Part shown: positions 24,568-33,886 of the stretch, piece by piece
Numbering within the stretch: position 1 is the first letter of the stretch
Layout of the letters: each line of letters begins with the position of its first letter
Assembly: GCF_025244765.1 (NCBI RefSeq)
Contig: NZ_CP104209.1
Span: 1 to 64,000 of the forward strand
Source of the DNA: Empedobacter stercoris
GTDB lineage: Bacteria > Bacteroidota > Bacteroidia > Flavobacteriales > Weeksellaceae
Reading direction: 5' to 3'
Length of the DNA: 64,000 nucleotides
Translations under genes and position numbers: made by a program
Notes under the pieces: generated by a model
What the model was told of the DNA's origin: nothing
Database searches by the model: none
What the model saw: only the letters and a program-made list of their open reading frames with translations

Positions 24568-25407
24568 TTGAAAAAGTATATAAGTTTAATGTTTTTAGTA
24601 GCTTTGGTGGCGACTACTTTTGGACAAGGAAAACATAATAAAGGAAAATTTTATGTTTATTGGGGTTGGAATCATGCGCAATACACAAAATCAGATATTC
24701 AATTCAAAGGAAATGGATACGATTTTACATTAGACAATGTAGTGGCACATGACCGTCAAACTTCTTTTGGAATTAAGTATTTCAATCCAACATCAATGAC
24801 AATTCCTCAGTATAATTTCCGTTTAGGATACTTTGTTACAGATAATTGGAACATCTCTTTTGGTATTGATCACATGAAATATGTAATGGATCAAGATCAA
24901 ATGGTTAACATGAATGGATCGATTAATACTGGTTCTGAATTTGATGGAAATTATAATAATGTCAATCAAAAATTAACAGAAGATTTCTTAACATTTGAGC
25001 ACACAGATGGATTAAATTATGCGAACTTAGAAATTCGTCGTTTTGATAATATTCAGCATTTTCCAATTACTAAAAATGGAAAAGGAATAGATGTTAACGT
25101 AACTGCTGGTTTGGGTGCAGGTATTTTATACCCACGTTCTAATGTGAAATTAATGAGTAACGAACGTTACGATGAGTTTCATTTAGCTGGTTTTGCAACA
25201 GCAGCAATGGTCGGAATTAACTTTACTTTCTGGGATTATTTCTTTATACAAGCAGAAATGAAAGGAGGTTATGCTAATATGAATGATATTCGTACAACTG
25301 CCAATAAATCGGATAAAGCAAAACAAGATTTTTTCTTCTCACAACAAAACTTAGTTTTTGGAGCGATTATCCCAGTTTTTACTCATAAAAATAAGTTAAA
25401 CTTTTAA
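24568..25407 (+). CDS. Outer-membrane beta-barrel protein, hypothetical
   Basis: The TTG at 24568 gives a signal peptide (MKKYISLMFLVALVATTFGQ) cleaved before GKHNKGK. The remaining 260 residues alternate aromatic and polar residues (FYVYWGWNHAQYTKSD, FRLGYFVTDNWNISFGID), as in transmembrane beta strands, and end in an aromatic-tailed strand (LVFGAIIPVFTHKNKLNF). It is predicted to be an outer-membrane barrel of 8-12 strands. It stands alone between divergent and downstream units and ends in a strong hairpin. The transported or bound compound is unknown. Confidence 0.75.
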   Translation: MKKYISLMFLVALVATTFGQGKHNKGKFYVYWGWNHAQYTKSDIQFKGNGYDFTLDNVVAHDRQTSFGIKYFNPTSMTIPQYNFRLGYFVTDNWNISFGIDHMKYVMDQDQMVNMNGSINTGSEFDGNYNNVNQKLTEDFLTFEHTDGLNYANLEIRRFDNIQHFPITKNGKGIDVNVTAGLGAGILYPRSNVKLMSNERYDEFHLAGFATAAMVGINFTFWDYFFIQAEMKGGYANMNDIRTTANKSDKAKQDFFFSQQNLVFGAIIPVFTHKNKLNF

Positions 25408-25480
25408 TTAAAGGATTAAATATAAATTATATAGCTTAATTTTAAACATCGATTAGACGATTTGAAAAAATTATTAGCGG

Positions 25481-25527
25481 AGACATCATTTGTATACATT
25501 TTGTATTGAATGATGTCTTTTTTTATG
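25481..25527 (+). terminator. Intrinsic terminator after the barrel gene
   Basis: AGACATCATT (25481-25490) pairs with AATGATGTCT, followed by seven T. The loop is longer than usual, about 18 bases. Confidence 0.75.
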
Positions 25528-25590
25528 GGGAATATTTACCTTTCTCAATAAAGAATTGTTATTTTTACAAGGAAATTGAATAAAATTAAC

Positions 25591-27477
25591 ATGAATAGAT
25601 TTTCTATATTAGTCGCAAGTATTTTAATGACGACGACAGTAATGGGACAAAAAGTGATGACGCCAGAATTGCTATGGCAAGTAAAAAAAGTTTCTCCAGT
25701 TGGAGTAACAAAAGATCAAAAAAATCTTATTTACAAAGTAACATCTACAGACGTTAAAACACAAGAAGACACGTCAAAAACATATATGATTTCATTAGCA
25801 GGTGGTAAAGCTTCAGAAATTGAAGACTACAAAACACTATTGGCTGATGTTTCATTAAATAAATCTCAACAATACAAAGCTGAAACAGAAAAGGTTAAAT
25901 TACAAAAGGTTTTTGGGTCAGATTATTATCCAGAAATGGACAAATCAAATGTGCAGATTTACAATGAGTTAAATTATAGACATTGGGATACTTGGAACGA
26001 TGGTCATTTTGAACATTTATTTGTGTCAGAAAATAAAGAAAATGCAACAAAGATTGATGTTTTAAAAGATGAACCGTATTCAGTTTCTGAATTTGTTTGG
26101 GCACCAGATGGGACAAAAGTGTTGTATGTTTCTAAAAAGAAATTTGGTACTGATTATGCGTTGAGCACAAACACAGATATCTTTCAATACGATTTAACAA
26201 CAAAGAAAACGACCAATATCACAGAAGGAAAAATGGGGTATGACAATACACCAAGCTTCTCGTCTCAAGGAGATTTCGCTTTTTTGAGTATGGCGCGTGA
26301 TGGTTACGAAGCGGATAAAAATGATTTAATTGTTCGTCGTGGTGATCTTGAACTAAATATTACAAAACATTGGGACGGAACTGTACAAAATTACAAATGG
26401 AGTAATGATGGTACAAAAATATATTTCAATGCACCAGTTGAAGGAACTGTTCAATTATTTGAAGTTGATGTCAACTTCAAAATGAAAAAGATGCCTTTCA
26501 TCAAGCAAATTACAAAAGGTGATTTTGATATAGCAGATATTAAAGAAGTTGTAGGGAATAAGGCTGTCGTAACAAAAACAGATATCAATCATGCAGCAGA
26601 AATATATGTAGTTGATCTTAAATCTGGAGCGTTAACACAATTGACAAACGAAAACAAAGACATTTTTGATAACATTGCGTTGAGTGATGTAAAAGCAAGA
26701 ACGATCAAAACGACAGACGGAAAAGATATGCATGCTTGGGTAATTTATCCGCCAAATTTTGACCCAAATAAAAAATACCCAACTTTATTATATTGTCAAG
26801 GAGGTCCACAATCTGCTTTAACTCAGTTCTATTCTCCTCGTTGGAATTTTCAATTAATGGCTGCTCAAGGTTATATCGTGATTGCGCCTAATCGTAGAGG
26901 AATGCCAGGACATGGAGTAGAATGGAACGAGCAAATTTCGAAAGATTGGGGTGGACAAGTAATGGATGATTATTTAGCAGCAATTGATGATATTTCGAAA
27001 GAACCATATGTTGATAAAGATCGTCGTGGAGCTGTTGGTGCATCTTACGGAGGATATTCTGTTTATTATTTAGCAGGAATTCACGAAGGTCGTTTCAAAT
27101 CATTTATTTCGCATAATGGTGTGTTCGATTTGAAATCAATGTACGGTACAACAGAAGAAATTTTCTTTACAAACTGGGATGCCGGTGGTGCTTGGTGGGA
27201 AACGAACAATAAAGCTGCACAAAAAACATATACTAAATTTGATCCAAGTAGTACCGAATTAGTCAATAAATGGAATACACCAATGTTGATTTATGTTGGA
27301 GGACACGATTACCGTGTACCAATGGGACAAGGACAAGAGGCTTATCAAATTTTACAATTGAAAGGAATTAAATCTCGTTTTATTTATTTCCCTGAAGAAA
27401 ATCACTGGGTGTTAAAACCACAAAATTCAATCATTTGGCATACAGAATTTTTCAAATGGTTAAAAGAAACGTTATAA
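25591..27477 (+). CDS. S9 family prolyl oligopeptidase-type serine peptidase, secreted
   Basis: This 628-residue exported peptidase of the DPP/acylaminoacyl-peptidase group has a signal peptide (MNRFSILVASILMTTTVMGQ) from the ATG at 25591; the TTG at 25576 would add five residues and is less likely. An N-terminal beta-propeller (about 30-370, with repeats such as FVWAPDGTKVLYVSKK) precedes an alpha/beta-hydrolase domain. Catalytic residues are the Ser in GASYGGYS, the Asp in GGHDYRVP and the His in PEENHWV. It likely cleaves dipeptides or small peptides in the periplasm. It stands alone, with a strong terminator after it. Confidence 0.93.
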   Translation: MNRFSILVASILMTTTVMGQKVMTPELLWQVKKVSPVGVTKDQKNLIYKVTSTDVKTQEDTSKTYMISLAGGKASEIEDYKTLLADVSLNKSQQYKAETEKVKLQKVFGSDYYPEMDKSNVQIYNELNYRHWDTWNDGHFEHLFVSENKENATKIDVLKDEPYSVSEFVWAPDGTKVLYVSKKKFGTDYALSTNTDIFQYDLTTKKTTNITEGKMGYDNTPSFSSQGDFAFLSMARDGYEADKNDLIVRRGDLELNITKHWDGTVQNYKWSNDGTKIYFNAPVEGTVQLFEVDVNFKMKKMPFIKQITKGDFDIADIKEVVGNKAVVTKTDINHAAEIYVVDLKSGALTQLTNENKDIFDNIALSDVKARTIKTTDGKDMHAWVIYPPNFDPNKKYPTLLYCQGGPQSALTQFYSPRWNFQLMAAQGYIVIAPNRRGMPGHGVEWNEQISKDWGGQVMDDYLAAIDDISKEPYVDKDRRGAVGASYGGYSVYYLAGIHEGRFKSFISHNGVFDLKSMYGTTEEIFFTNWDAGGAWWETNNKAAQKTYTKFDPSSTELVNKWNTPMLIYVGGHDYRVPMGQGQEAYQILQLKGIKSRFIYFPEENHWVLKPQNSIIWHTEFFKWLKETL

Positions 27478-27502
27478 TTCAATTATAAACATATCAAATA
27501 AT

Positions 27503-27538
27503 AAAAAAGTGCAATTTCTATAGAAATTGCACTTTTTT
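27503..27538 (+). terminator. Intrinsic terminator after the S9 peptidase gene
   Basis: AAAAAAGTGCAATTTCTA and TAGAAATTGCACTTTTTT are perfect reverse complements across 36 bp, giving a strong stem with a T tail. Confidence 0.9.
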
Positions 27539-27649
27539 ATTTGTTTGAAAATCAATGACAATATTCAATAAGTAATCCAATTATTTTTTAAAATTTTGCA
27601 GAATAGAATAATCGTTGTAAATTCAAAAACAGAAGTCAAACCCCAATTT

Positions 27650-28351
27650 ATGAGTAAGGAAAATAACAAAATATACTTTTCAAATAGCCCATTTACAAAC
27701 GGACACAAAGTAATAGATTTTGTTTGGAGTGCTCGCCTTGATGAAAATTTTGATCTATGGATGGATCTTCATTTAGAATCTGATAATTACGATCAAGAAG
27801 AGGAATATAAAGACGATTTAGATGAAATAGACGATATCTCGCAAGAAAATGTTACAAAACAACTTTGGATCAATTATGATCATGCCATTATTTCGAGCAC
27901 ATATTGGAACAATAAGGGAATTAAGATAGAGAATAATGAGCAATTAGATTTTAATCAGCTCAATAATAAAGTATTCGAAATTGATCCACTTCCGATTAAT
28001 CTTGATGAACCAGAAAAATTAGCCTTTGGTGTTTCGATGTTAGGGAATGATACCGTTGCACAACACGAAATTACATTTTTAGATACAGAAGAATTTGGTG
28101 TTTTTGATATCAAATGGAAAGGAAAAATTGCCAATACACATTTAGGAGAAACTGATTTCGACTATGATTTTTATGTGTACATGAAGAACATAAAATTCAA
28201 TGGAATTAAAGTACATCCATCTCTTGAAAAAAATAAAGTTGTTGAGTTTTTTACATCTCAATTAGCGCATTATAATGACTTTGAATTGGTTGACACAGAT
28301 GAGTTAGAGTTAGAAAATTATATTTTAAAGTTAAGAAAGCAAGAAGATTAA
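27650..28351 (+). CDS. Acidic protein of unknown function, first gene of phytochrome-like operon
   Basis: This soluble protein has about 233 residues from the ATG at 27650; a TTG at 27596 could add 18 more. It has no signal peptide or membrane segment. It is strongly acidic (SDNYDQEEEYKDDLDEIDD) and rich in aromatic residues in a beta-like pattern (FVWSARLDENFDLWMDLHL, FDIKWKGKIA, DYDFYVYMKNIKFNGIKVH). I recognise no domain. Its stop is 5 bp before the phytochrome-like kinase, so the two are surely co-transcribed and probably act in the same process. Confidence 0.75.
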   Translation: MSKENNKIYFSNSPFTNGHKVIDFVWSARLDENFDLWMDLHLESDNYDQEEEYKDDLDEIDDISQENVTKQLWINYDHAIISSTYWNNKGIKIENNEQLDFNQLNNKVFEIDPLPINLDEPEKLAFGVSMLGNDTVAQHEITFLDTEEFGVFDIKWKGKIANTHLGETDFDYDFYVYMKNIKFNGIKVHPSLEKNKVVEFFTSQLAHYNDFELVDTDELELENYILKLRKQED

Positions 28352-28356
28352 TTTTT

Positions 28357-30546
28357 ATGATCAACCAAATTATCAAAAACGATGAAGAAGAGGCTCCTCA
28401 ATTTCTCAATGAAATTCAATCTTTTGGCTATCTAATTGGTATCCATAAAAAAACGAGTGAAATTGAGTTTGCTTCTCAAAATATAACCGAAGTTTTTGAA
28501 ATTTCTCCTAATCAAATTTTAGGGAAAAATATCGCTGAATTATACAATTTCGAAATCAACTTTAATGACGTTTTAGCACTCGAAAAAGGTGAGTTTTATC
28601 GTTCTCATATAGAAATTAATTCAGAAAAGTATGATGTAACCACTTTTTATACAAACGACTATATTTATATTGAGTTAGAAAACTTACAAACTTTAGAAAA
28701 TAGATTAGATTTTTATAAATATTCTGAAAAGATTCTTTATGCAAAATCGACCGAATTAACTTGGGACAACTTAATTCTGTCAATTAAAAACCTGACAGGT
28801 TATGACCGTGTAATGTTGTACCAATTCCTTGAAGATGGAAGCGGAATTGTGATTAACGAAAAAAAGGACGATGATTTAAGTTCGTATTTGGGATTACACT
28901 TCCCAGAGTTTGATTTTTCTGATCAGATGAAAGAATTGTATTTAGAGAAGAAAAGTCGAATGGTTTCAGATGTAAATGGACCGCAGATTAAAATATTGAG
29001 CGCAAAAAATAAAAAAATTGATTTGAAATATTCATCTGTTCGAGCACTTTCACCGGAACATATCAAGTATCTTCGAAATTCGGATTGCTCTGCAAGTTTT
29101 TCAGTTTCTGTAATTATGAATGAAAAATTGTGGGGAATTGTTATTTGTCAGAATACAGAGCCAAAATATATACCCAATCAAATTCGTTTGCAAAGTGAGT
29201 TGTTGACGCGTTTAGGTAGATTGACGTATGTCAATTTTAAGTCAAATGAGCGATTAAAATTTCAAAATCAATTTAATGAAATTGCTATAAAGCTTAAAGA
29301 AAATCTTTTGACAGAGGAAAATATAGAAAATTCAATCAATACTTATTTAACTCAAGTTCTTCATTTAACCCAAGCCGATGGAATAGCTTTGGTTAATTTT
29401 GGGAAGGTGTATTACGAAGGTGAAACTCCAGAAATTGAAGAGATTTTGAAAATAAGAGATTGGGCAATGTATAATCATCCGACTCAATTATTTTCATCAA
29501 ATTCTTTTTATGTTGATTATGGAAAAGAGTTAAATATAAGTGTAAAAGCCGCCGGTGTAATGTGTGGTTTTTTGGGACAAGGATTTAAGCATTTTGTGAT
29601 TTGGTTTAAAAAAGAACAATTGCAAAAATTAAATTGGGTAGGGAACTCAAATCAAACCGACAAAATTGTTGTGATAGATGATAAAGAAGTGGTGTATTCA
29701 TCTTCTAAATCATCGTTCAAAATTTTGCAACAAGAAATTAAACATAAATCGTTTATTTGGTTAGAAAAAGAGAAATATGTTGCAAAAGAAGTCGTGAAAT
29801 TAATTATTGAAACACTTCATTTACAATCCTTCAAAATTCATAGTTTATACGAACAGTTGAAAGAAATAAATGATGAATTAGATGCGTTTACTTATACTGT
29901 TTCTCACGATTTGCGCACACCTTTATCTGTCATGAAATTAAATTGTCAAATGCTTCAACGAAGTTTAAAAGACGATGAAATAAAGAATGATCGATTACAA
30001 AACGTAGTGAAAGAAATTGATCGAATGGCAGAAATGATGCAGGATTTATTGGCTTTGAGTAAGGCTAAAAAATCCGAAATTGAATTATCTAACATTCAGA
30101 CAAAACCAATTATTGAGAAGATTGTGCGTGATGTATTATTGTATTACAAATCAACAAATGCAGAAGTAGTAGTAGAACATATCAATAATGTATTAGCAGA
30201 TAAAACAATGTTTTATGAAGTTTTTTTGAACATCATTGGTAATGCGGTAAAATATTCATCGTTAGAATCACATCCAAAAATTAATATTTCATCAGAAATA
30301 GCTGGTGAACATGTCGTTTTTCAAGTAAAAGACAACGGAATTGGAATAAAAGATGAAGATCATGAAAAGATGTTTCAATTGTTTAGTCGAATGTCAAATA
30401 CTGGAAATATTTCGGGAAATGGAGTTGGATTGGCGATTGCACATCGTATGATGAATAGAATGGATGGAGATATATCTTTTGAAAGTAAAATAGGGGAAGG
30501 AACAACTTTTGTATTAACGTTTAAAAAATGTACGGATGTTATCTGA
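28357..30546 (+). CDS. Phytochrome-like sensor histidine kinase lacking bilin-attachment cysteines
   Basis: The 729-residue kinase has phytochrome architecture: PAS (about 15-110), GAF (about 125-290), PHY (about 310-480), HisKA (H-box VSHDLRTPLSVMKLN, about 510) and HATPase (NIIGNAVKYS, DNGIGI, GNGVGLAIAH). In GAF, FPEFDF keeps the Asp of the PASDIP motif and SPEHIKYLRN keeps the conserved His and Tyr. The N-terminal Cys of bacteriophytochromes is absent, and the cyanobacterial-type GAF Cys site is Glu. In PHY, HFVIWFKKE...NWVGN fits the family, while the tongue PRxSF is SKSSF. The adjacent heme oxygenase argues that biliverdin is bound, probably non-covalently. No response regulator is adjacent. 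Confidence 0.85.
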   Translation: MINQIIKNDEEEAPQFLNEIQSFGYLIGIHKKTSEIEFASQNITEVFEISPNQILGKNIAELYNFEINFNDVLALEKGEFYRSHIEINSEKYDVTTFYTNDYIYIELENLQTLENRLDFYKYSEKILYAKSTELTWDNLILSIKNLTGYDRVMLYQFLEDGSGIVINEKKDDDLSSYLGLHFPEFDFSDQMKELYLEKKSRMVSDVNGPQIKILSAKNKKIDLKYSSVRALSPEHIKYLRNSDCSASFSVSVIMNEKLWGIVICQNTEPKYIPNQIRLQSELLTRLGRLTYVNFKSNERLKFQNQFNEIAIKLKENLLTEENIENSINTYLTQVLHLTQADGIALVNFGKVYYEGETPEIEEILKIRDWAMYNHPTQLFSSNSFYVDYGKELNISVKAAGVMCGFLGQGFKHFVIWFKKEQLQKLNWVGNSNQTDKIVVIDDKEVVYSSSKSSFKILQQEIKHKSFIWLEKEKYVAKEVVKLIIETLHLQSFKIHSLYEQLKEINDELDAFTYTVSHDLRTPLSVMKLNCQMLQRSLKDDEIKNDRLQNVVKEIDRMAEMMQDLLALSKAKKSEIELSNIQTKPIIEKIVRDVLLYYKSTNAEVVVEHINNVLADKTMFYEVFLNIIGNAVKYSSLESHPKINISSEIAGEHVVFQVKDNGIGIKDEDHEKMFQLFSRMSNTGNISGNGVGLAIAHRMMNRMDGDISFESKIGEGTTFVLTFKKCTDVI

Positions 30547-31090
30547 TTATTTAAAGAAAAAAACAGCAAATTATCACGCAGAAATTGAGCAAAAATTAGA
30601 ATCTCACAAATTATTTAATGGCACATTTACAGATAAAAATTATTTTAAAATGTTGCAGGTTAACCACGTTTTTCTGAAATCGTATGAAGATTCGATTAAA
30701 CATTTATTGAATGATAAGGATATAGAAAATTTGGCTTTAACAAAATTGAATAAATTGCCTTTAATCGAAAAAGATTTACAAGAATTAGGTATAAATGAAT
30801 TACAAGTAAATAAGCAATTTGAGTTAAAAAATAGAGCAGAAGCTATCGGAGCACTTTATGTAATCGAAGGATCGATGCTTGGAGGGAATGTGATTGCAAA
30901 AACACTAAAAAAATACCCTTTTTTAGAACATAAAAGCTTTAATTATTTTGGACATTATGGTGAAAATCTTGGTTCAATCTGGAAAACTTTTATTGCTTAC
31001 ATTGACCAAGAATTTACAACAGAAAATGAGCAACAACAAGTTTTTGAAGGTGCAAAAAAAGCATACGAAGATCTGATTAGCTTTGCATAA
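30536..31090 (+). CDS. Biliverdin-producing heme oxygenase, BphO/HemO type
   Basis: This 184-residue enzyme opens heme to biliverdin, CO and iron. The proximal heme ligand is His14 in KTANYHAEIEQ, and the distal helix reads YVIEGSMLGGNVIAKTL with the glycines that contact heme. The length is standard for bacterial heme oxygenases. It overlaps the end of the kinase gene by 11 bp, so the two are translationally coupled; the simplest role is supply of biliverdin to that kinase. A general iron-from-heme role is less likely given no heme uptake genes nearby. Confidence 0.92.
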   Translation: MLSDYLKKKTANYHAEIEQKLESHKLFNGTFTDKNYFKMLQVNHVFLKSYEDSIKHLLNDKDIENLALTKLNKLPLIEKDLQELGINELQVNKQFELKNRAEAIGALYVIEGSMLGGNVIAKTLKKYPFLEHKSFNYFGHYGENLGSIWKTFIAYIDQEFTTENEQQQVFEGAKKAYEDLISFA

Positions 31091-31104
31091 ATATAATTCT
31101 AAAC

Positions 31105-31147
31105 AAAACCTCTTTTTAACCTAAAAAAAGAGGTTTTGTTTTTTTAT
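31105..31147 (+). terminator. Intrinsic terminator of the phytochrome-like operon
   Basis: AAAACCTCTTTTT (31105-31117) pairs with AAAAAGAGGTTTT (31125-31137), followed by a T-rich tail, 14 bp after the heme oxygenase stop. Confidence 0.85.
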
Positions 31148-31212
31148 TCAGTTTTCTATTTATTCTTCGTAAGAATATTTATATTAGACACCAATAAGAT
31201 AAACAATTAAGT

Positions 31213-32382
31213 ATGAAAAAAATTCTTACACTCACAGCGCTTGTAATTAGTGTATTTTCATTTAGTCAGACAGGGATGAAATTTGAAGAATCAGATTTTA
31301 AAACGGTTTTAGCGAAAGCAAAAAAAGAAAATAAATTAATCTTTTTAGATGCGTATGCCGCTTGGTGTGGACCTTGTAAGTTAATGGTGAAAAATATATT
31401 TCCTTTGCAAACGGTTGGCGATTATTACAATGCAAATTTTGTGAATGTAAAAATTGATATGGAAAAAGGGGAAGGAATTGAATTGGCTAAAAAATTTAAA
31501 GTTCAAGGATATCCGACATATTTATTTATTGATGGAGATGGAAACGAGGTACATCGAACAATGGGGTACGTAAAAGAGGAAGATTTTATTCAATTCGGTA
31601 AAGATGCACTTAACCCAGAAGGAAGAATGGCATCGCTTGTCAAACGTTTTGAGGATGGTGATAATGATCCAGAATTTTTGAAAAGTTTTGTGATGAAAGC
31701 GGTTTATGCTGATAGAGATTTATTTGAAAAAGCACTAATTCGTTTATATAATGTAAACAAAACAGAAGAGTTGACAAAAGACGATGTTGCTTTACTTCAA
31801 TATGGAATCAGTTCAATTGAAAGTCCAACATATAAAATTTACAAAGAAAGAAAAGCAGCTATCGAGAAAGTGATTACTCCTGCAGCTTACACAAAATTTG
31901 AGAATAATTTATTATTATCAAATGTTTATAAAAAAACCTATAATAAGGATTCAAAAACCTTAGATGAAACACAATTCTTAAAACAAGCTCAAGATTTTTT
32001 AACAGAAGAAGAGGCTCAGCGGGCATTAGTTTCAATTAAAGGAAACATTGCTTATAGTAAAAAAGATTATGCAATGTGGGAATCATTGATGTTAGAAAAA
32101 TACAAAGACGTATCTGCTGTTGATGCAAACGAATTAAATTCTGTTTCGTGGAGATTTTATGAAAATGTAACTGATAAAGGGGCTTTGCAAAAAGCAATTT
32201 TATGGGCACAAGAATCAGTAAAAAAGGACCAAGGTTATCACAATACCGATACCTTAGCACATTTATATAGTAAAACTGGCGACAAAGTAAATGCTAAAAA
32301 ATGGGCAACAAAATCTATCGAATTGGCAAAAGCTGAAGGAGAAGATTTTGAAGGAACTCAAAAATTATTAGAAAGTTTATAA
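31213..32382 (+). CDS. Exported thioredoxin-fold protein
   Basis: The protein has 389 residues with a signal peptide (MKKILTLTALVISVFSFSQ) and an N-terminal thioredoxin domain containing AAWCGPCKLM, so the redox pair is intact, and the cis-proline region GYPTYLFIDGDG. The C-terminal half (about 140-389) is helical and TPR-like (ALQKAILWAQESVKK, TDTLAHLYSKTGDKVNAKKW). It probably acts in the periplasm as a disulfide reductase, or in cytochrome or outer-membrane protein maturation. It is a single gene bounded by terminators on both sides. Confidence 0.87.
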   Translation: MKKILTLTALVISVFSFSQTGMKFEESDFKTVLAKAKKENKLIFLDAYAAWCGPCKLMVKNIFPLQTVGDYYNANFVNVKIDMEKGEGIELAKKFKVQGYPTYLFIDGDGNEVHRTMGYVKEEDFIQFGKDALNPEGRMASLVKRFEDGDNDPEFLKSFVMKAVYADRDLFEKALIRLYNVNKTEELTKDDVALLQYGISSIESPTYKIYKERKAAIEKVITPAAYTKFENNLLLSNVYKKTYNKDSKTLDETQFLKQAQDFLTEEEAQRALVSIKGNIAYSKKDYAMWESLMLEKYKDVSAVDANELNSVSWRFYENVTDKGALQKAILWAQESVKKDQGYHNTDTLAHLYSKTGDKVNAKKWATKSIELAKAEGEDFEGTQKLLESL

Positions 32383-32408
32383 TCAAATTAGAGGTATAAT
32401 TCTATCAG

Positions 32409-32437
32409 AATCGTTACATTATTGTAACGATTTTTTT
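32409..32437 (+). terminator. Intrinsic terminator after thioredoxin-fold gene
   Basis: AATCGTTACA, loop TTAT, TGTAACGATT is a perfect 10-bp stem followed by a T run. Confidence 0.85.
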
Positions 32438-32498
32438 ATTTATACTTTTTCGAAAAAAAAATGACATTTTTTTAATTCATTCTAAGCATAAAACGTTC

Positions 32499-32506
32499 TA
32501 AATTTG
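32499..32506 (+). promoter_or_regulatory. -7 promoter element almost touching the start codon
   Basis: TAAATTTG matches TAnnTTTG and ends 4 bp before the ATG at 32511. Since transcription starts a few bases after this element, the mRNA of the following gene would have almost no leader. No TTG is found at -33. Confidence 0.5.
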
Positions 32507-32510
32507 AAAC

Positions 32511-33779
32511 ATGAAAAAAACAATACTTAGTATATTTTCTGCAATTGTTTTAACTTTTTCTGTTACAGCAAATGCACAAGAAATTGAACCTCAAATTGTA
32601 CTTGAAAATCGTGTTAATGATATCAAACAACAAGAAAAACCTTATGTGATTTTGATATCAGCAGATGGATTTCGTTATGATTATGCAGAAAAACATGGCG
32701 CTACGAATTTATTAGAATTTGCAAAAAAAGGAGTAAAAGCAGATGCAATGTATCCATCTTTTCCTTCGGTTACTTTTCCTAATCATTACACAATTGTAAC
32801 AGGTTTAACTCCTATTCATCACGGTTTGGTGGGGAATAATATGTTAGATAGAGAGTCGGGAGAACGTTATTCTTTAGGAAACAGAAATGCAGTTATTAAT
32901 CCGAAGTGGTACGGTGGAACGCCAATTTGGAATCTTGCAGAACAGAATAATATGTTAGCAGCTTGTTACTATTGGCCAGGTTCTGAAGCGCCAATTAATG
33001 GAATGTTACCCACTTATTCTTATAAATATTCAGAAAAATCTCCGATTGATTTTCGAGTACAACAAGTTGTAAATTGGTTAGAGTTACCTGCGGATAAACG
33101 ACCTCATTTGATTACGTTCTATTTTCCTGAAGTTGATCATGCTGGACATACTTTTGGTCCAGATGCTCCTGAAACAAGGGATGCAGTTCGTTTTGTAGAT
33201 GAATCGATTAAGAAATTGAATGATGAAGTTGCAAAAACTGGGTTAAACGTAAATTTTGTTTTTGTATCTGATCATGGAATGACAAGAATTGATAACGAAA
33301 ATCCGTTGAAATTACCAATAAAAATCGATGAGTCTAAAATGCAAGTCGCTTCAAACGGTTCGTATGTTAGTTTATTTGTAAATGATAAAAATGATATTGA
33401 ATCGATTTACAACGAATTAAAAGCAACACAAAACGATAAATTCGAGGTGTATAAAACTACAAGTGTTCCAAAAAAATATCAGTTTGATGCAAAAAATGAT
33501 CGATACAATCGTATTGGTGATATTATTTTGATTGCGCATGCACCAAATTATTTTGCAAATAAAAATGCACCAAAAGGTTCGCACGGATTTTATGTAAAAG
33601 AAACACCAGAAATGAAATCAACTTTTATGGCTTGGGGACCAAATATTAAGGCTGGAAAAGAGATTAAAGTTTTTCCTAATACGCAAGTATATCCAATGAT
33701 TGCTAAATTATTAGGTTTACCAATTACAGAAAAAATTGATGGAAATAATCAATTAGCCAATAAAATTTTGGTAAAGTAA
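32511..33779 (+). CDS. Exported nucleotide pyrophosphatase/phosphodiesterase (alkaline phosphatase superfamily)
   Basis: The 422 residues start with a signal peptide (MKKTILSIFSAIVLTFSVTANAQ). Zinc and nucleophile residues of the NPP family are visible: Asp in ISADGFRYDY, Thr nucleophile in PSVTFPNHY, Asp/His in PEVDHAGHTFGP, the Asp-His pair in VSDHGMT, and His in KGSHGFY. It should hydrolyse phosphodiester or pyrophosphate bonds of extracellular nucleotides or lipids. The ATG follows the -7 element closely, suggesting a leaderless message. It is a single gene. Confidence 0.93.
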   Translation: MKKTILSIFSAIVLTFSVTANAQEIEPQIVLENRVNDIKQQEKPYVILISADGFRYDYAEKHGATNLLEFAKKGVKADAMYPSFPSVTFPNHYTIVTGLTPIHHGLVGNNMLDRESGERYSLGNRNAVINPKWYGGTPIWNLAEQNNMLAACYYWPGSEAPINGMLPTYSYKYSEKSPIDFRVQQVVNWLELPADKRPHLITFYFPEVDHAGHTFGPDAPETRDAVRFVDESIKKLNDEVAKTGLNVNFVFVSDHGMTRIDNENPLKLPIKIDESKMQVASNGSYVSLFVNDKNDIESIYNELKATQNDKFEVYKTTSVPKKYQFDAKNDRYNRIGDIILIAHAPNYFANKNAPKGSHGFYVKETPEMKSTFMAWGPNIKAGKEIKVFPNTQVYPMIAKLLGLPITEKIDGNNQLANKILVK

Positions 33780-33856
33780 TTCGCAAAATATTTCAATACT
33801 TTTTCTTCTGTTAAAAATTATTAGAAATAATTAAATATTAAAATATTCAACGAACT

Positions 33857-33886
33857 AAAAAAAGCTTCCTTTTGGAAGCTTTTTTT
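33857..33886 (-). terminator. Intrinsic terminator between convergent genes
   Basis: AAAAAAAGCTTCC, loop TTTT, GGAAGCTTTTTTT forms a strong stem usable on both strands. It overlaps the stop codon of the minus-strand TlpA-like gene. Confidence 0.9.
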
